A stretch of 64,000 bases of DNA from Stenotrophomonas maltophilia (GCA_002363385.1 DEVL01000002.1:62001-126000); one strand, 5' to 3'. Positions 19,895-28,632 are shown, counted from the stretch's first letter. Translations and numbers: made by a program. The notes: generated by a model not told the origin, from the letters alone.

Positions 19895-21790
19895 ATGCGT
19901 GTGCGTGTAGTGCCAGTTGCGCTGTTGAGTCTGATGGTAGCCGCCAGTGTGTCGGCGCAGACCTCGCCGATGACCCCGGATATTCCCGCCAAAGGATTTG
20001 TGACGCCCACGGCGCAGGACAACTACGACAAGCGCGTGGTGATGGTGCCGATGCGTGACGGAACGAAACTCTACACGGTGATCGTGGTGCCCAAGGGCGC
20101 CAGGCACGCGCCGATCCTGCTGACCCGCACGCCGTACGATGCCGCCAACCGTGCCAAACGCATGGATTCGCCGAACATGCGCGACATCCTGCCGCAGGGC
20201 GATGAGGTGTTCGTCGATGGCGGGTACATCCGGGTGTTCCAGGACATCCGCGGCAAATACGGCTCCGAGGGCGATTACGTGATGACCCGGCCGCTGCGTG
20301 GGCCGCTCAACACCACGAAGGTGGACCACGCAACCGACGCGTGGGACACCATCGATTGGCTGGTCAAGCACGTGCCCGAGAGCAATGGCAAGGTCGGCAT
20401 GCTGGGCTCGTCGTATGAGGGATTCACCGTGGTGATGGCGCTGACCAACCCGCACCCGGCATTGAAGGTGGCTGCGCCGCAGAGCCCGATGATCGATGGC
20501 TGGATGGGTGATGATTGGCTCAACTACGGCGCGTTCCGGCAAGTCAATTTCGGCTACTTCACCGGGCAGCTGGCCAAGCGTGGCAAAGGCCCATCCATTC
20601 CCAGCGTGGGCTACGACGACTACACCACCTTCCTGCGCGCCGGCTCGGCCGGGGATTACGCCAAGGCCAATGGGTTGGACCAGTTGCCGTGGTGGCACAA
20701 ACTGATCGAGCACCCCAGCTACGACACGTTCTGGCAGGAACAGGCGCTGGACGCGCGCATGGCCAAGACCGAGCTGAAGGTGCCCACGATGTGGCTGCAG
20801 GGCCTGTGGGACCAGGAAGACATGTGGGGTGCGGTGCACAGCTATGCGGCGATGGAGCCGCGTGACACCAGCAACACGCTGAATTATCTGGTGATGGGGC
20901 CGTGGCGGCACAGCCAGGTCAACTATGACGGCAGCAGCCTGGGCGCCTTGAAGTTCGACGGGGACACCGCGCTGCAGTTCCGCCGCGATGTGCTCAAGCC
21001 GTTCTTCGATCAGTACCTGGTGGATGGCGCGCCCAAGGCGCAGACACCGCCGGTGCTGATCTACAACACCGGCGAGAACCACTGGGACAGGCTGCAGCAG
21101 TGGCCGCGCAGCGTGGCGCAGTCCAGGCCGCTGTACCTGCGGGCGGGCGGCAAGCTGTCCTTCGAGGCACCGCAGGCCGGTGAAGCGACCTTTGAGGCCT
21201 ATGTGTCCGATCCGGCCAAGCCGGTGCCGTTCGTGCCGCGCCCGGTGCGCTTCGCCGACCGCGATATGTGGACGAGCTGGTTGGTGAAGGATCAGCGCTT
21301 CGTGGATGGTCGCCCGGACGTGCTGACCTTCGTCAGCGAACCATTGACCGAGCCGTTGCGGATCGGCGGTGCGCCGCAGGTGAATCTGCAGGCAGCCACG
21401 AGTGGCAGTGACAGCGACTGGGTGGTGAAGCTGATCGACGTGTATCCGGACCAGATGCCGTCGACGCCGGAGATGGGTGGCTATGAGCTGTCGGTCTCGA
21501 TGGCGATCTTCCGTGGCCGGTACCGGGAGAGCTTCAGCGACCCGAAGGCGATCGCAAGCAACCAGGTGCTGGACTACACGTTCGGTCTACCAACGGCGAA
21601 CCATGTGTTCCAGCCGGGCCATCGGGTGATGGTGCAGGTGCAGTCGAGCCTGTTCCCGCTGTACGACCGCAATCCGCAGACGTTCGTGCCGAACATCTAT
21701 CTTGCCAAGCCGGGCGATTACCAGAAGGCGACGCAGCAGATCTGGCACGCGCCGCAGCAGGCCAGCTTCATTTCGTTGCCGGTGTACTGA
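19895..21790 (+). CDS. aehA: Alpha-amino acid ester hydrolase (beta-lactam acylase type), exported
   Basis: A 631-residue S15/CocE-type alpha/beta hydrolase with signal peptide MRVRVVPVALLSLMVAASVS. It strongly resembles the known X. citri alpha-amino acid ester hydrolase. The triad is visible: Ser173 in GSSYEGF, Asp306 in LQGLWDQED and His339 in GPWRHSQ. The carboxylate cluster that recognises the alpha-amino group is also present (Asp207 in MGDDW, Glu308, Asp309). A C-terminal jelly-roll domain ends TANHVFQPGHRVMVQVQSSL. The enzyme hydrolyses esters and amides of alpha-amino acids, including cephalexin- and ampicillin-type side chains. GGGAG lies seven bases before the ATG. Confidence 0.93.
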   Translation: MRVRVVPVALLSLMVAASVSAQTSPMTPDIPAKGFVTPTAQDNYDKRVVMVPMRDGTKLYTVIVVPKGARHAPILLTRTPYDAANRAKRMDSPNMRDILPQGDEVFVDGGYIRVFQDIRGKYGSEGDYVMTRPLRGPLNTTKVDHATDAWDTIDWLVKHVPESNGKVGMLGSSYEGFTVVMALTNPHPALKVAAPQSPMIDGWMGDDWLNYGAFRQVNFGYFTGQLAKRGKGPSIPSVGYDDYTTFLRAGSAGDYAKANGLDQLPWWHKLIEHPSYDTFWQEQALDARMAKTELKVPTMWLQGLWDQEDMWGAVHSYAAMEPRDTSNTLNYLVMGPWRHSQVNYDGSSLGALKFDGDTALQFRRDVLKPFFDQYLVDGAPKAQTPPVLIYNTGENHWDRLQQWPRSVAQSRPLYLRAGGKLSFEAPQAGEATFEAYVSDPAKPVPFVPRPVRFADRDMWTSWLVKDQRFVDGRPDVLTFVSEPLTEPLRIGGAPQVNLQAATSGSDSDWVVKLIDVYPDQMPSTPEMGGYELSVSMAIFRGRYRESFSDPKAIASNQVLDYTFGLPTANHVFQPGHRVMVQVQSSLFPLYDRNPQTFVPNIYLAKPGDYQKATQQIWHAPQQASFISLPVY

Positions 21791-21872
21791 ATCCAGGAGT
21801 ATCGCGCGCACGGATGGTGCCAGATGCATTGCATCGCCAAGGGACAGGCGCTAGCGTGCAGCTCCACTTTGC

Positions 21873-23756
21873 ATGATGCGACCGATGAAAAGGATGTTCG
21901 TGGCAGGCGCGCTGATGTCGCTGGCAGGCGGCGCGCCCGCGCAGTCGTTCACCGTGCTGGGCAATAGTTTCGGCGCCGAGGCGCTGGTGTCCCTCGATGG
22001 CCGCCTGCTGGTGCCGCCCAATGGCGCGCGCATGCATCGGCTGTCCGCCGACCGCTGGATGCGCGCACAGGGCCCCACCACGCCGCAGCAGTGGTACGAC
22101 GATGCAGGACGCCTGCTGCGTGAAGACCGCGGTTACACCGAGTACCACGAACGGTTCGTGCTGCCGCAGGCCGTCCCCGGTGATCCGCTGTGGGAGGCGT
22201 TCATCCAGGCCGATGGTGAGGCGGCCGGTGGCCGGGGCGTGGTGGATGCGCTGGGTCAGGTTCGCTTTCCAGCGCTGAAGGATGGCGAATGGGTGCCGTT
22301 GGCGGTACCCCAACGCGTGCTGTGGAACGCCCGCAGTGGTCCGCTGCGCTTCCATGACCTGCACGGGCGGGCGGTCATGGAGCTGGACGAGCGGCAGGTC
22401 CAATGGGTGGCTGGGCCGTTCGCCGGCCGCCACGTGTATGTCGCGTGCAGTGTCCAGGTACCTGAGCACTGCGACGTGCGGGATGAATCCGGTACGACGC
22501 TGTTTTCCGATGACATCGACGCACTGCTGCCGGTCACCGACGGTGGCTGGTGGCTGCGCAAGGGCGAGCTGTGGCGGCGGGTGGATGCACAGGGCAGGGC
22601 GACGGACATCGCCCGCTACCAGCAGGATGGTCTGTATCCCCGCTACCGACAGTACGGCGGTAGCGCAGGCCGGCGCGACTGGCCCGAGCAGGTCTATCGG
22701 CACGCCACCGGCAGCGCCGAGGACACGCCCGAGCCCGGCTGGCTGATGGCCGACGGACACTTTGCCGCACAGCACGGCAACGTGCGCCTGGACTACTGTG
22801 GTGGCCGCTGGCAGGTACTGGACAAGGCGGGTGCCATTCCGCCCACCGCCGCCCCCGCGGCGCTTGCAGTCGTGCTCGACGAACCCGATGCCCAACAGCG
22901 ACAGGCACCGCCGTGGCGCGTCCGGCATGCCACCGATACCGATACCGCTGCGGTACTGGACTGCTACGGCGAGGTGGTGTTCGCGCCGCCGAACGTGGAC
23001 AGCTTCGATGCGGTTGCCGGCGGGTTGCTGGGCACGCTCGTCGGCGAATCCTCGCCCCGCCTGTGGTGGGATGGACGCACGGCCTTCACGGTACCTGCCG
23101 ACATGGCCATCGACGATGACCACGTCAGCCCCCCGTTGTTGTTGCTCCGGGAGCAGGCCGCCGGCGTCAACCACCTGTACAACCTCGAGCGTGGCCGCAT
23201 CGTGGGGCGTCCGTTCGAAGGTGTGGTGCGCATGGACGGGGGCCGGGTGGTATTCCGCCGGGACGGAAAACTGGGAATGATGCTGGCCGATGGCAGCGAA
23301 CCGGCGCCGCCAGAGAGCTTCGATATCCTGCCCTGGGGCATGGACCGCACCTGGACGCGCCGCCATCTGGACGGGGGCGATGAGGCGCTGACCCTGCTGG
23401 ACGAGAACCACGAGGTACTGCTGCGACGACGTCTGCTGTTCAGTGGTGTGGAACTGCAGTCCACCTGGCAGGGGGATGTGGAAAGCCAGCCGCTGACGCT
23501 GGTGAATCTCGGCACGATGCGTTTTGCCGATGGCGAGTACTTCGTCCAGCAATGGCTGGATCGCGACGGACAGGTGCTGCTCAGTGATATCAGCTGCCCG
23601 GCACCCGGCGATGGTCCGCCTTCAAAGGGAAAGGGCGTCCTGCTCGGACGCGGGTGGCGCGTGGACAGTGTGCCCACGCGCCCCTGCAAATTACCTGCAG
23701 CGCTGCTGCCGGTGCTGGCCGGCGGCGATGTGACCGATGCGATGCGCGACCGGTAG
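21873..23756 (+). CDS. Exported protein of unknown function with WG-like repeats
   Basis: A 627-residue protein with a probable signal peptide (KRMFVAGALMSLAGGAPAQS). I do not recognise the family. The body repeats short units of the type hydrophobic-D-x-x-G-[RQ]-hydrophobic (LVSLDGRLLVPP, GVVDALGQVRFPALKDGEW, FHDLHGRAVMEL, RRVDAQGRATDI), reminiscent of degenerate WG/KWG repeats, which form beta-rich rods or propellers. Three nearby ATGs (21873, 21876, 21888) are possible starts. It follows the ester hydrolase by 82 bp but may have its own promoter. Confidence 0.65.
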   Translation: MMRPMKRMFVAGALMSLAGGAPAQSFTVLGNSFGAEALVSLDGRLLVPPNGARMHRLSADRWMRAQGPTTPQQWYDDAGRLLREDRGYTEYHERFVLPQAVPGDPLWEAFIQADGEAAGGRGVVDALGQVRFPALKDGEWVPLAVPQRVLWNARSGPLRFHDLHGRAVMELDERQVQWVAGPFAGRHVYVACSVQVPEHCDVRDESGTTLFSDDIDALLPVTDGGWWLRKGELWRRVDAQGRATDIARYQQDGLYPRYRQYGGSAGRRDWPEQVYRHATGSAEDTPEPGWLMADGHFAAQHGNVRLDYCGGRWQVLDKAGAIPPTAAPAALAVVLDEPDAQQRQAPPWRVRHATDTDTAAVLDCYGEVVFAPPNVDSFDAVAGGLLGTLVGESSPRLWWDGRTAFTVPADMAIDDDHVSPPLLLLREQAAGVNHLYNLERGRIVGRPFEGVVRMDGGRVVFRRDGKLGMMLADGSEPAPPESFDILPWGMDRTWTRRHLDGGDEALTLLDENHEVLLRRRLLFSGVELQSTWQGDVESQPLTLVNLGTMRFADGEYFVQQWLDRDGQVLLSDISCPAPGDGPPSKGKGVLLGRGWRVDSVPTRPCKLPAALLPVLAGGDVTDAMRDR

Positions 23757-23767
23757 CAGCGCGCGGA

Positions 23768-24862
23768 TCAGCCTGAAACGCTGGGGTAGTCGGTGTAGCC
23801 CTGCGCACCGCCGCCATACAGCGTGTCCTGGTCCAGCTCGGACAGCGCCACGCCGAGACGGAAACGCTCGACCAGATCCGGGTTGGCGATGAAGGGGCGA
23901 CCGAACGCGACCATATCGGCATAGCCGGACGCCACGGCCGCTTCCGCGCGTGCCTGGTCATAGCCGTTGTTGGCGATCCAGGCACCGGTGAACTTGGCGC
24001 GCAGCGCGGCATAGTCGAAGGCGATGTTGTCGCGTGGACCACCGGTCGCGCCTTCGATCACGTGGATGAAGGCCAGCGGACCGATGGCATCCAGGCGCTC
24101 GACCGCCCGTTCGAACAGTGGCTGCGGGTTGGAATCGGCGGCATCGTTGGCCGGCGTCACCGGTGACAGGCGCACGCCGGTACGTTCGGCGCCGATTTCA
24201 GAGACGATCGCGCGGACCACTTCATCGAGCAGGCGGGTGCGGTTCTCGATGCTGCCACCGTATTCGTCGGTGCGCTGGTTGCTGCCATCGCGCAGGAACT
24301 GATCGATCAGGTAGCCGTTGGCGGCATGCACTTCCACGCCGTCAAAGCCGGCGGTGATCGCGTTGCGCGCGGCCTGGCGGAAGTCCTGGATCAGGCCGGG
24401 AATCTCATCCAGGCGCAGGGCGCGGGGCTCGGAAACCTCTTCAAAGCCCTTGGCGGTGAACGTTTTGGTGTTGGCACGCAGTGCACTCGGTGCTACCGGG
24501 ACCTCGCCCTCGGGCAGCAGGCTGGTGTGCGAGATACGGCCAACATGCCACAGCTGCAGCACGATCTTTCCGCCGCGCGCGTGGACGGCATCGGTGACTT
24601 TTTTCCAGGCATCGATCTGCGCCTGGCTGTAGATGCCGGGCGTGTCGAGATAGCCCTGGCCCATCGGGCTGATCTGGGTGGCCTCGGCGATGATCAGCCC
24701 AGCACTGGCGCGCTGCTCGTAGTACTGGATCGCAAGGGGATTGGGGATGCGGTCGTGGATCGCGCGGTTGCGGGTCAGCGGTGCCATCGCAACGCGGTTG
24801 GCGACCTCGATGGCCCCCAGACGGGTGGGGGAGAACAACTGGCCGTCACTGGACTCTGTCAT
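23768..24862 (-). CDS. Old yellow enzyme family ene-reductase (NADH:flavin oxidoreductase)
   Basis: A 364-residue FMN TIM-barrel enzyme that should reduce activated C=C bonds of enones, maleimides or nitro compounds using NAD(P)H. It begins LFSPTRLGAIEVANRVAMAP. The substrate-binding His and Asn lie in GFDGVEVHAANGYLIDQFL. Other signatures are QLWHVGRISH and a C-terminal phosphate site (ADMVAFGRPFIANPDL). ATG 24862 gives the normal NemA/XenA-like length; the frame is open to 25084 but the extra 74 codons fall in the divergent promoter. It faces an SDR gene across 207 bp. Confidence 0.92.
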   Translation of the reverse strand: MTESSDGQLFSPTRLGAIEVANRVAMAPLTRNRAIHDRIPNPLAIQYYEQRASAGLIIAEATQISPMGQGYLDTPGIYSQAQIDAWKKVTDAVHARGGKIVLQLWHVGRISHTSLLPEGEVPVAPSALRANTKTFTAKGFEEVSEPRALRLDEIPGLIQDFRQAARNAITAGFDGVEVHAANGYLIDQFLRDGSNQRTDEYGGSIENRTRLLDEVVRAIVSEIGAERTGVRLSPVTPANDAADSNPQPLFERAVERLDAIGPLAFIHVIEGATGGPRDNIAFDYAALRAKFTGAWIANNGYDQARAEAAVASGYADMVAFGRPFIANPDLVERFRLGVALSELDQDTLYGGGAQGYTDYPSVSG

Positions 24863-24985
24863 GGGCTTACCTTGGGGGAGGGGGACCGCCATCGGCGGAT
24901 GAAACAGGTATGTGGGCATACGACCCCGAGCATAGGCCCAGGTGCGTTGCAGCGATGGGAAGGATTGTTGCGGAGCCTGCTGTGC

Positions 24986-24999
24986 ACGTTCTGTAACGT
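24986..24999. promoter_or_regulatory. ACGTT/AACGT inverted repeat in the OYE/SDR divergent promoter
   Basis: ACGTT at 24986-24990 and AACGT at 24995-24999 form a short inverted repeat with a four-base spacer in the middle of the 207-bp divergent region. A second small hairpin (GGGCAG/CTGCCC, 25024-25038) lies in the SDR leader. An operator for an unlinked regulator is possible but not shown. Confidence 0.3.
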
Positions 25000-25069
25000 T
25001 TTCGCGGCGTATGGTCGAGGCATGGGCAGGCACTGCCCGCAGCCTTATTCCAACCCGAGGAACAACGCG

Positions 25070-25828
25070 ATGATTGATTATCAACTCAAGGGCAAGGTCG
25101 CCATCGTCACCGGCGGCGTCTCCGGTATCGGCCTGGCCGTGGCTGAATTGCTGGCCGATTCCGGCGCAGCGGTCGCGGTATGGGATCTCAAGGCCGATGC
25201 CGTCGAGAAGACTGCCGAAGCGCTGCGCAGGAAAGGCGCGAAGTCGATCGGCATCGCGTTGAACGTCACCGACGAGAACGCCGTTGAAGCAGCCGTGAAG
25301 CAGACCGTCGAGGAACTCGGTGGGCTGGATATCGCAGTGAACAACGCGGGTATCGGCGGGCCGTCGGCGGCCAGCGGTGACTACCCGGTGGATGGCTGGA
25401 AGAACGTCATCGACGTCAATCTCAACAGCGTGTTCCTGTGCCAGCGGGCGCAGATCCAGGCGATGCGCAGCTCGGGTAATGGCGGCAGCATCATCAACAT
25501 GGCCTCCATCCTCGGCCAGGTCGGGTTCAACAATTCAGCAGCCTATGTCGCAGCCAAGCATGGCGTGGTCGGCCTGACCCAGACGGCCGCGTGGGAACAC
25601 GCGGCGGACAAGATCCGTATCAACGCGGTCGGCCCGGGCTTCATCGCCACGCCGTTGCTGGACAAGATGGACCCGAAGGTGAGGCAGGCGCTGGAAAGCA
25701 AGCATGCGCTGGGGCGTCTCGGCAAGCCCGAAGAAGTTGCCGCGCTGGTAGCCTGGCTGGCCAGTGCCGATGCCGGCTTTGCGACGGGCACGTACTACGC
25801 GATCGATGGCGGTTATCTGGCGCAGTAG
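25070..25828 (+). CDS. Short-chain dehydrogenase/reductase
   Basis: A 252-residue classical SDR, Rossmann fold, NAD(P)-dependent. The cofactor glycine motif is TGGVSGIG, followed by the acidic WDLKAD after beta 2, which favours NAD. NNAG is in place (DIAVNNAGIGG). The catalytic Ser, Tyr and Lys are in IINMASILGQ and AAYVAAKHG. The C-terminus ends ATGTYYAIDGGYL in the family manner. ATG 25070 is the true start inside a longer open frame. The divergent ene-reductase suggests a shared role in carbonyl or quinone detoxification, though the substrate is unknown. Confidence 0.92.
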   Translation: MIDYQLKGKVAIVTGGVSGIGLAVAELLADSGAAVAVWDLKADAVEKTAEALRRKGAKSIGIALNVTDENAVEAAVKQTVEELGGLDIAVNNAGIGGPSAASGDYPVDGWKNVIDVNLNSVFLCQRAQIQAMRSSGNGGSIINMASILGQVGFNNSAAYVAAKHGVVGLTQTAAWEHAADKIRINAVGPGFIATPLLDKMDPKVRQALESKHALGRLGKPEEVAALVAWLASADAGFATGTYYAIDGGYLAQ

Positions 25829-25837
25829 GCCCTGCGA

Positions 25838-25868
25838 CGGCAGGCTCACCAAGGCCTGCCGTTTGCTT
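25838..25868 (+). terminator. Rho-independent terminator after the SDR gene
   Basis: The stem CGGCAGGC (25838-25845) pairs perfectly with GCCTGCCG (25854-25861) around an eight-base loop and is followed by TTTGCTT. It starts ten bases after the SDR stop. Confidence 0.75.
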
Positions 25869-25927
25869 CACGGTGCTCAGACGCCCCTGTCTGCGACGCT
25901 CCGTCCATTGCCGGATGAGAGACGCAG

Positions 25928-26386
25928 ATGGGACTGGAACAAGATTTATCGATCCTGCTGCGGATAGCCGTGGCGATGCTGCTGGGGGCCACGCTCGGCA
26001 TCGAGCGCGAGATGGGCAAGCATGCGGCTGGCCTGCGCACGCACATGCTGATCGCAGGCGCGGCCGCGTTGATTGTCGGGCTCGGTGACAGCATCGCCGA
26101 ACACTTCCAGGAAGAGCGTTACCGCGACCTGCTGCAGGTCGATCCGGTGCGACTGATCGAAGCGGTAGTGGCCTGCGTTGGCTTCGTCGCCGCCGGCACG
26201 ATCCTGCGGGGCTCGCGCGATGATCAGGTCAGCGGACTGACCACCGCCAGCTCGCTGATCATGGCCGCTGCCATCGGCATCGCGGTCGGCATCGGTGAGT
26301 ACGTGATCGCCATCGGCGTAAGTGTGTTGTGCCTGATCGTGCTGGTGGTGTTCAGCCGTATCGCCAAAAAACTGGAGTCCTCGTGA
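25928..26386 (+). CDS. MgtC/SapB family membrane protein (short form)
   Basis: A 152-residue protein with about four transmembrane helices covering the core MgtC domain. The hallmark GATLGIEREMGKHAAGLRTH contains the conserved glutamate-arginine motif, followed by GFVAAGTILRG and SLIMAAAIGIAVGIGEYVIA. It lacks the C-terminal ACT-like domain of true MgtC, unlike the paralogue at 31656. Its stop codon overlaps the start of the following VOC gene by one base, so the two are coupled. Family members affect magnesium adaptation or ATP synthase, but the role of short forms is unclear. Confidence 0.85.
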   Translation: MGLEQDLSILLRIAVAMLLGATLGIEREMGKHAAGLRTHMLIAGAAALIVGLGDSIAEHFQEERYRDLLQVDPVRLIEAVVACVGFVAAGTILRGSRDDQVSGLTTASSLIMAAAIGIAVGIGEYVIAIGVSVLCLIVLVVFSRIAKKLESS

Positions 26387-26817
26387 TGAGCAGCGAACGT
26401 CCCTTCCAGATCCAACGCATCGACCATGTGGTGCTGCGGGTGCAGGATCTTCCGCGTGCGGTGCGCTTCTACCGCGACGTTCTCGGTTGCACGGTCGCCC
26501 GTGAGCGTCCCTCGTTGGGCATGGTGCATCTGCATGCGGGCGAATCGATGATCGACCTTGTCAGCGTGGACGGCCCCCTGGGCGTCAAAGGCGGTGCGGC
26601 GCCGGGACGCGAAGGACGCAACCTCGATCATCTGTGCCTGCGCGTGGAGCCCTTCGATGAGGCAGACGTGCGCGCGCATCTGGAGGGGCAGCAGCTCACG
26701 CTGGAAGGGAAGGCCGAGCGCAATTACGGCGCGGAAGGCGATGGGCTGTCGCTGCGCCTGCGTGACCCCGACGGCAACCTGGTGGAACTGAAGGGTCGCT
26801 CCAGCGACTGCGGCTGA
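26386..26817 (+). CDS. VOC superfamily protein (glyoxalase/dioxygenase fold)
   Basis: A 143-residue single-unit vicinal oxygen chelate protein. The two paired beta-alpha-beta modules start with IDHVVLRVQDLPRAVRFYRD and LDHLCLRVEPFDEADV. Metal-ligand candidates are the His in IDHVVL, the His in LDHLCL and the C-terminal Glu in DGNLVELKG, so metal binding is likely retained. ATG 26386 overlaps the MgtC stop (TGATG). The natural substrate cannot be inferred; lactoylglutathione lyase-like or fosfomycin-resistance-like activities are both possible for this fold. Confidence 0.85.
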   Translation: MSSERPFQIQRIDHVVLRVQDLPRAVRFYRDVLGCTVARERPSLGMVHLHAGESMIDLVSVDGPLGVKGGAAPGREGRNLDHLCLRVEPFDEADVRAHLEGQQLTLEGKAERNYGAEGDGLSLRLRDPDGNLVELKGRSSDCG

Positions 26818-26847
26818 TAGGCCGCAGAGCTGCCGGAAAGGCGGTCG

Positions 26848-26864
26848 ACCAATGGTCTAGTTGG
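26848..26864. promoter_or_regulatory. Palindromic ACCAATGGT region upstream of lldD
   Basis: The 98-bp gap before lldD contains ACCAATGGT (26848-26856), an odd-length palindrome, overlapping CCAA/TTGG arms at 26849-26864. GntR-type regulators of lactate genes bind TGGT/ACCA half-sites, so this could be a regulator site. No regulator gene is adjacent. Confidence 0.25.
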
Positions 26865-26915
26865 CATGCTCTGTATTCTGCGGTTCACTGGAGGCTGTTC
26901 CAGCGCAGATGACCC

Positions 26916-28115
26916 ATGATCATTTCCGCCTCCACCGATTACCGTGCAGCGGCACAATGCCGTCTACCGCCGTTCCTGTTCCATTACATCGATGGCGGCG
27001 CATACGCCGAGCACACCTTGAAGCGCAACGTCGCCGACCTGTCGGACATCGCGCTGCGCCAGCGCATCCTGCGCAACATGTCCGACCTGAGCCTGGAGAC
27101 AGAGCTGTTCGGGGAACGCCTGGCGATGCCGGTGGCACTGGCGCCGGTCGGGCTGACCGGGATGTACGCGCGCCGCGGTGAAGTGCAGGCGGCGCGGGCA
27201 GCGGCGAGTCGGGGGATTCCATTCACGCTGTCCACCGTGTCGGTCTGTCCGATCGAGGAAGTGGCTCCGGCGATTGATCGGCCGATGTGGTTCCAGCTGT
27301 ATGTGCTCAAGGATCGCGGCTTCATGCGCAATGCGCTGGAGCGGGCCAAGGCGGCCGGGGTGACCACGTTGGTGTTCACCGTGGACATGCCCACGCCGGG
27401 GGCGCGCTATCGTGACGCGCACTCGGGTATGAGCGGCCCGAATGCACCGGCGCGGCGCATGCTGCAGGCGGTGACGCACCCGCGCTGGGCGTGGGACGTC
27501 GGCCTGTTCGGGCGCCCGCACGACCTGGGCAACATCTCCACTTACCGCGGCAGCCCGACCGGCCTGGCCGACTACATCGGCTGGCTGGGCGCCAACTTCG
27601 ATCCGTCCATTTCGTGGAAAGACCTGGAGTGGATCCGTGAGTTCTGGACCGGCCCGATGGTGATCAAGGGCATCCTCGACCCGGAGGATGCGCGAGATGC
27701 GGTCCGCTTCGGGGCCGACGGCATCGTGGTCTCCAACCATGGCGGGCGCCAGCTCGACGGTGTGCCGTCCACCGCGCGGGCCCTGCCGGCGATTGCCGAC
27801 GCGGTGAAGGGCGAGCTGAAGATCCTGGCCGACTCCGGCATCCGCAACGGCCTGGATGTGGTCCGCATGATTGCCCTGGGCGCGGACAGCGTGCTGCTGG
27901 GGCGTGCGTTCGTGTATGCGCTCGCTGCACAGGGCGAGGCCGGCGTCGCCAATCTGCTGGACCTGATGGCCAAGGAAATGCGCGTGGCGATGACGCTTAC
28001 CGGCGCCAAGACCATCGCCGATATCGGTGCCGATTCGCTGGTGGACGCCACCCAACGGCGCCAACCACCGGCAGAGCCACCCCATGGGTGGCTGCACGAA
28101 AACCCTGCCATCTAG
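26916..28115 (+). CDS. lldD: L-lactate dehydrogenase (FMN, quinone-linked)
   Basis: A 399-residue alpha-hydroxy-acid dehydrogenase, close to the 396 of E. coli LldD. It oxidises L-lactate to pyruvate at the inner membrane and passes electrons to quinone. Visible features are YIDGGAYAEHTLKRN, the FMN segment MPVALAPVGLTGMYARRGE, the active-site VSNHGGRQLDGVPST with the catalytic His and Arg, and ADSGIRNGLDVVRMIALGAD near the phosphate site. The last residues (PPHGWLHENPAI) are encoded by a REP-like palindrome and look like a late addition. No lldP or lldR lies nearby. Confidence 0.93.
   Translation: MIISASTDYRAAAQCRLPPFLFHYIDGGAYAEHTLKRNVADLSDIALRQRILRNMSDLSLETELFGERLAMPVALAPVGLTGMYARRGEVQAARAAASRGIPFTLSTVSVCPIEEVAPAIDRPMWFQLYVLKDRGFMRNALERAKAAGVTTLVFTVDMPTPGARYRDAHSGMSGPNAPARRMLQAVTHPRWAWDVGLFGRPHDLGNISTYRGSPTGLADYIGWLGANFDPSISWKDLEWIREFWTGPMVIKGILDPEDARDAVRFGADGIVVSNHGGRQLDGVPSTARALPAIADAVKGELKILADSGIRNGLDVVRMIALGADSVLLGRAFVYALAAQGEAGVANLLDLMAKEMRVAMTLTGAKTIADIGADSLVDATQRRQPPAEPPHGWLHENPAI
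28075..28097 (-). repeat. REP-like palindrome, copy 1 (within lldD 3' end)
   Basis: The eight-base arms AGCCACCC (28075-28082) and GGGTGGCT (28086-28093) flank a CAT loop. The minus strand begins GTGC, where SMAG elements have GTAG. The element encodes part of the LldD C-terminus. Confidence 0.6.
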
Positions 28116-28121
28116 TGGCCA

Positions 28122-28144
28122 AGCCACCCGTGGGGTGGCTCAAC
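28122..28144 (-). repeat. REP-like palindrome, copy 2 (after lldD)
   Basis: The same arms AGCCACCC (28122-28129) and GGGTGGCT (28133-28140) flank a GTG loop, 47 bp after copy 1 and in the same orientation. The minus strand begins GTTG. It lies between the lldD stop and the convergent I78 gene and may terminate or stabilise transcripts. Confidence 0.6.
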
Positions 28145-28154
28145 CTGCGTGGAA

Positions 28155-28460
28155 TCACTCGCAGCGGACGGCGGTGATCACGTTGTCCTTGTCGATGAAC
28201 ACCCGCAGGCGGTCCTGGCGCAGGTCACGGGTGGTGATCGTGGCCGGGCCGATCGGATTGATCAGGCCGGCGCCGCTCTGCACCAGCAGCTTGCGCATGT
28301 TGGCTTCGTCGGCCCTCTGGCCCACGGCCCAGCCCAGCGCGTCGGCCTTGCACAGGCCCGGCCCCTTGATTTCCGGCCCCGGCGTGCTGACGCAGGCGGT
28401 CAGTGACAGGGTGCCTGCGAACATGATCGCGGCGAGGGGATAACGGGAAAGGGATGCCAT
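28155..28460 (-). CDS. Peptidase inhibitor I78 family lipoprotein
   Basis: A 101-residue protein with a lipoprotein signal (LSLTACVS; Cys23 as lipidation site). The mature part matches the I78 (AVR2/elastase-inhibitor) pattern: a conserved Cys after the anchor (GPGLCKADA), GWAVGQRADEANMRKL, then INPIGPATITTRDLRQDRLRVFIDKDN and a terminal VRCE whose Cys pairs with the first. It should be a periplasmic or outer-membrane inhibitor of self or foreign serine proteases. AGGAG lies seven bases before ATG 28460. Confidence 0.85.
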   Translation of the reverse strand: MASLSRYPLAAIMFAGTLSLTACVSTPGPEIKGPGLCKADALGWAVGQRADEANMRKLLVQSGAGLINPIGPATITTRDLRQDRLRVFIDKDNVITAVRCE

Positions 28461-28632
28461 CGGGTCGCTCCTGCGGGGTCAGGCGCCGACCATACCACCG
28501 CGGCGCGCATGGACGTGTGGTGGCTACCGCGCGACTATTCGACGCAGCGTGGACTGCGCGCGGGGCCAGGACGCCGCCGGCCTGGCGTTACACTGGATAC
28601 CCGCTCAACATCGGTCATGCCGGGAGTCGCAG

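Noticed and set aside
19832..23552. Two long minus-strand open frames (416 and 594 codons) opposite the ester hydrolase and the following gene
   Set aside because: They oppose a well-recognised enzyme and a signal-peptide protein, and show shadow-type composition without motifs.
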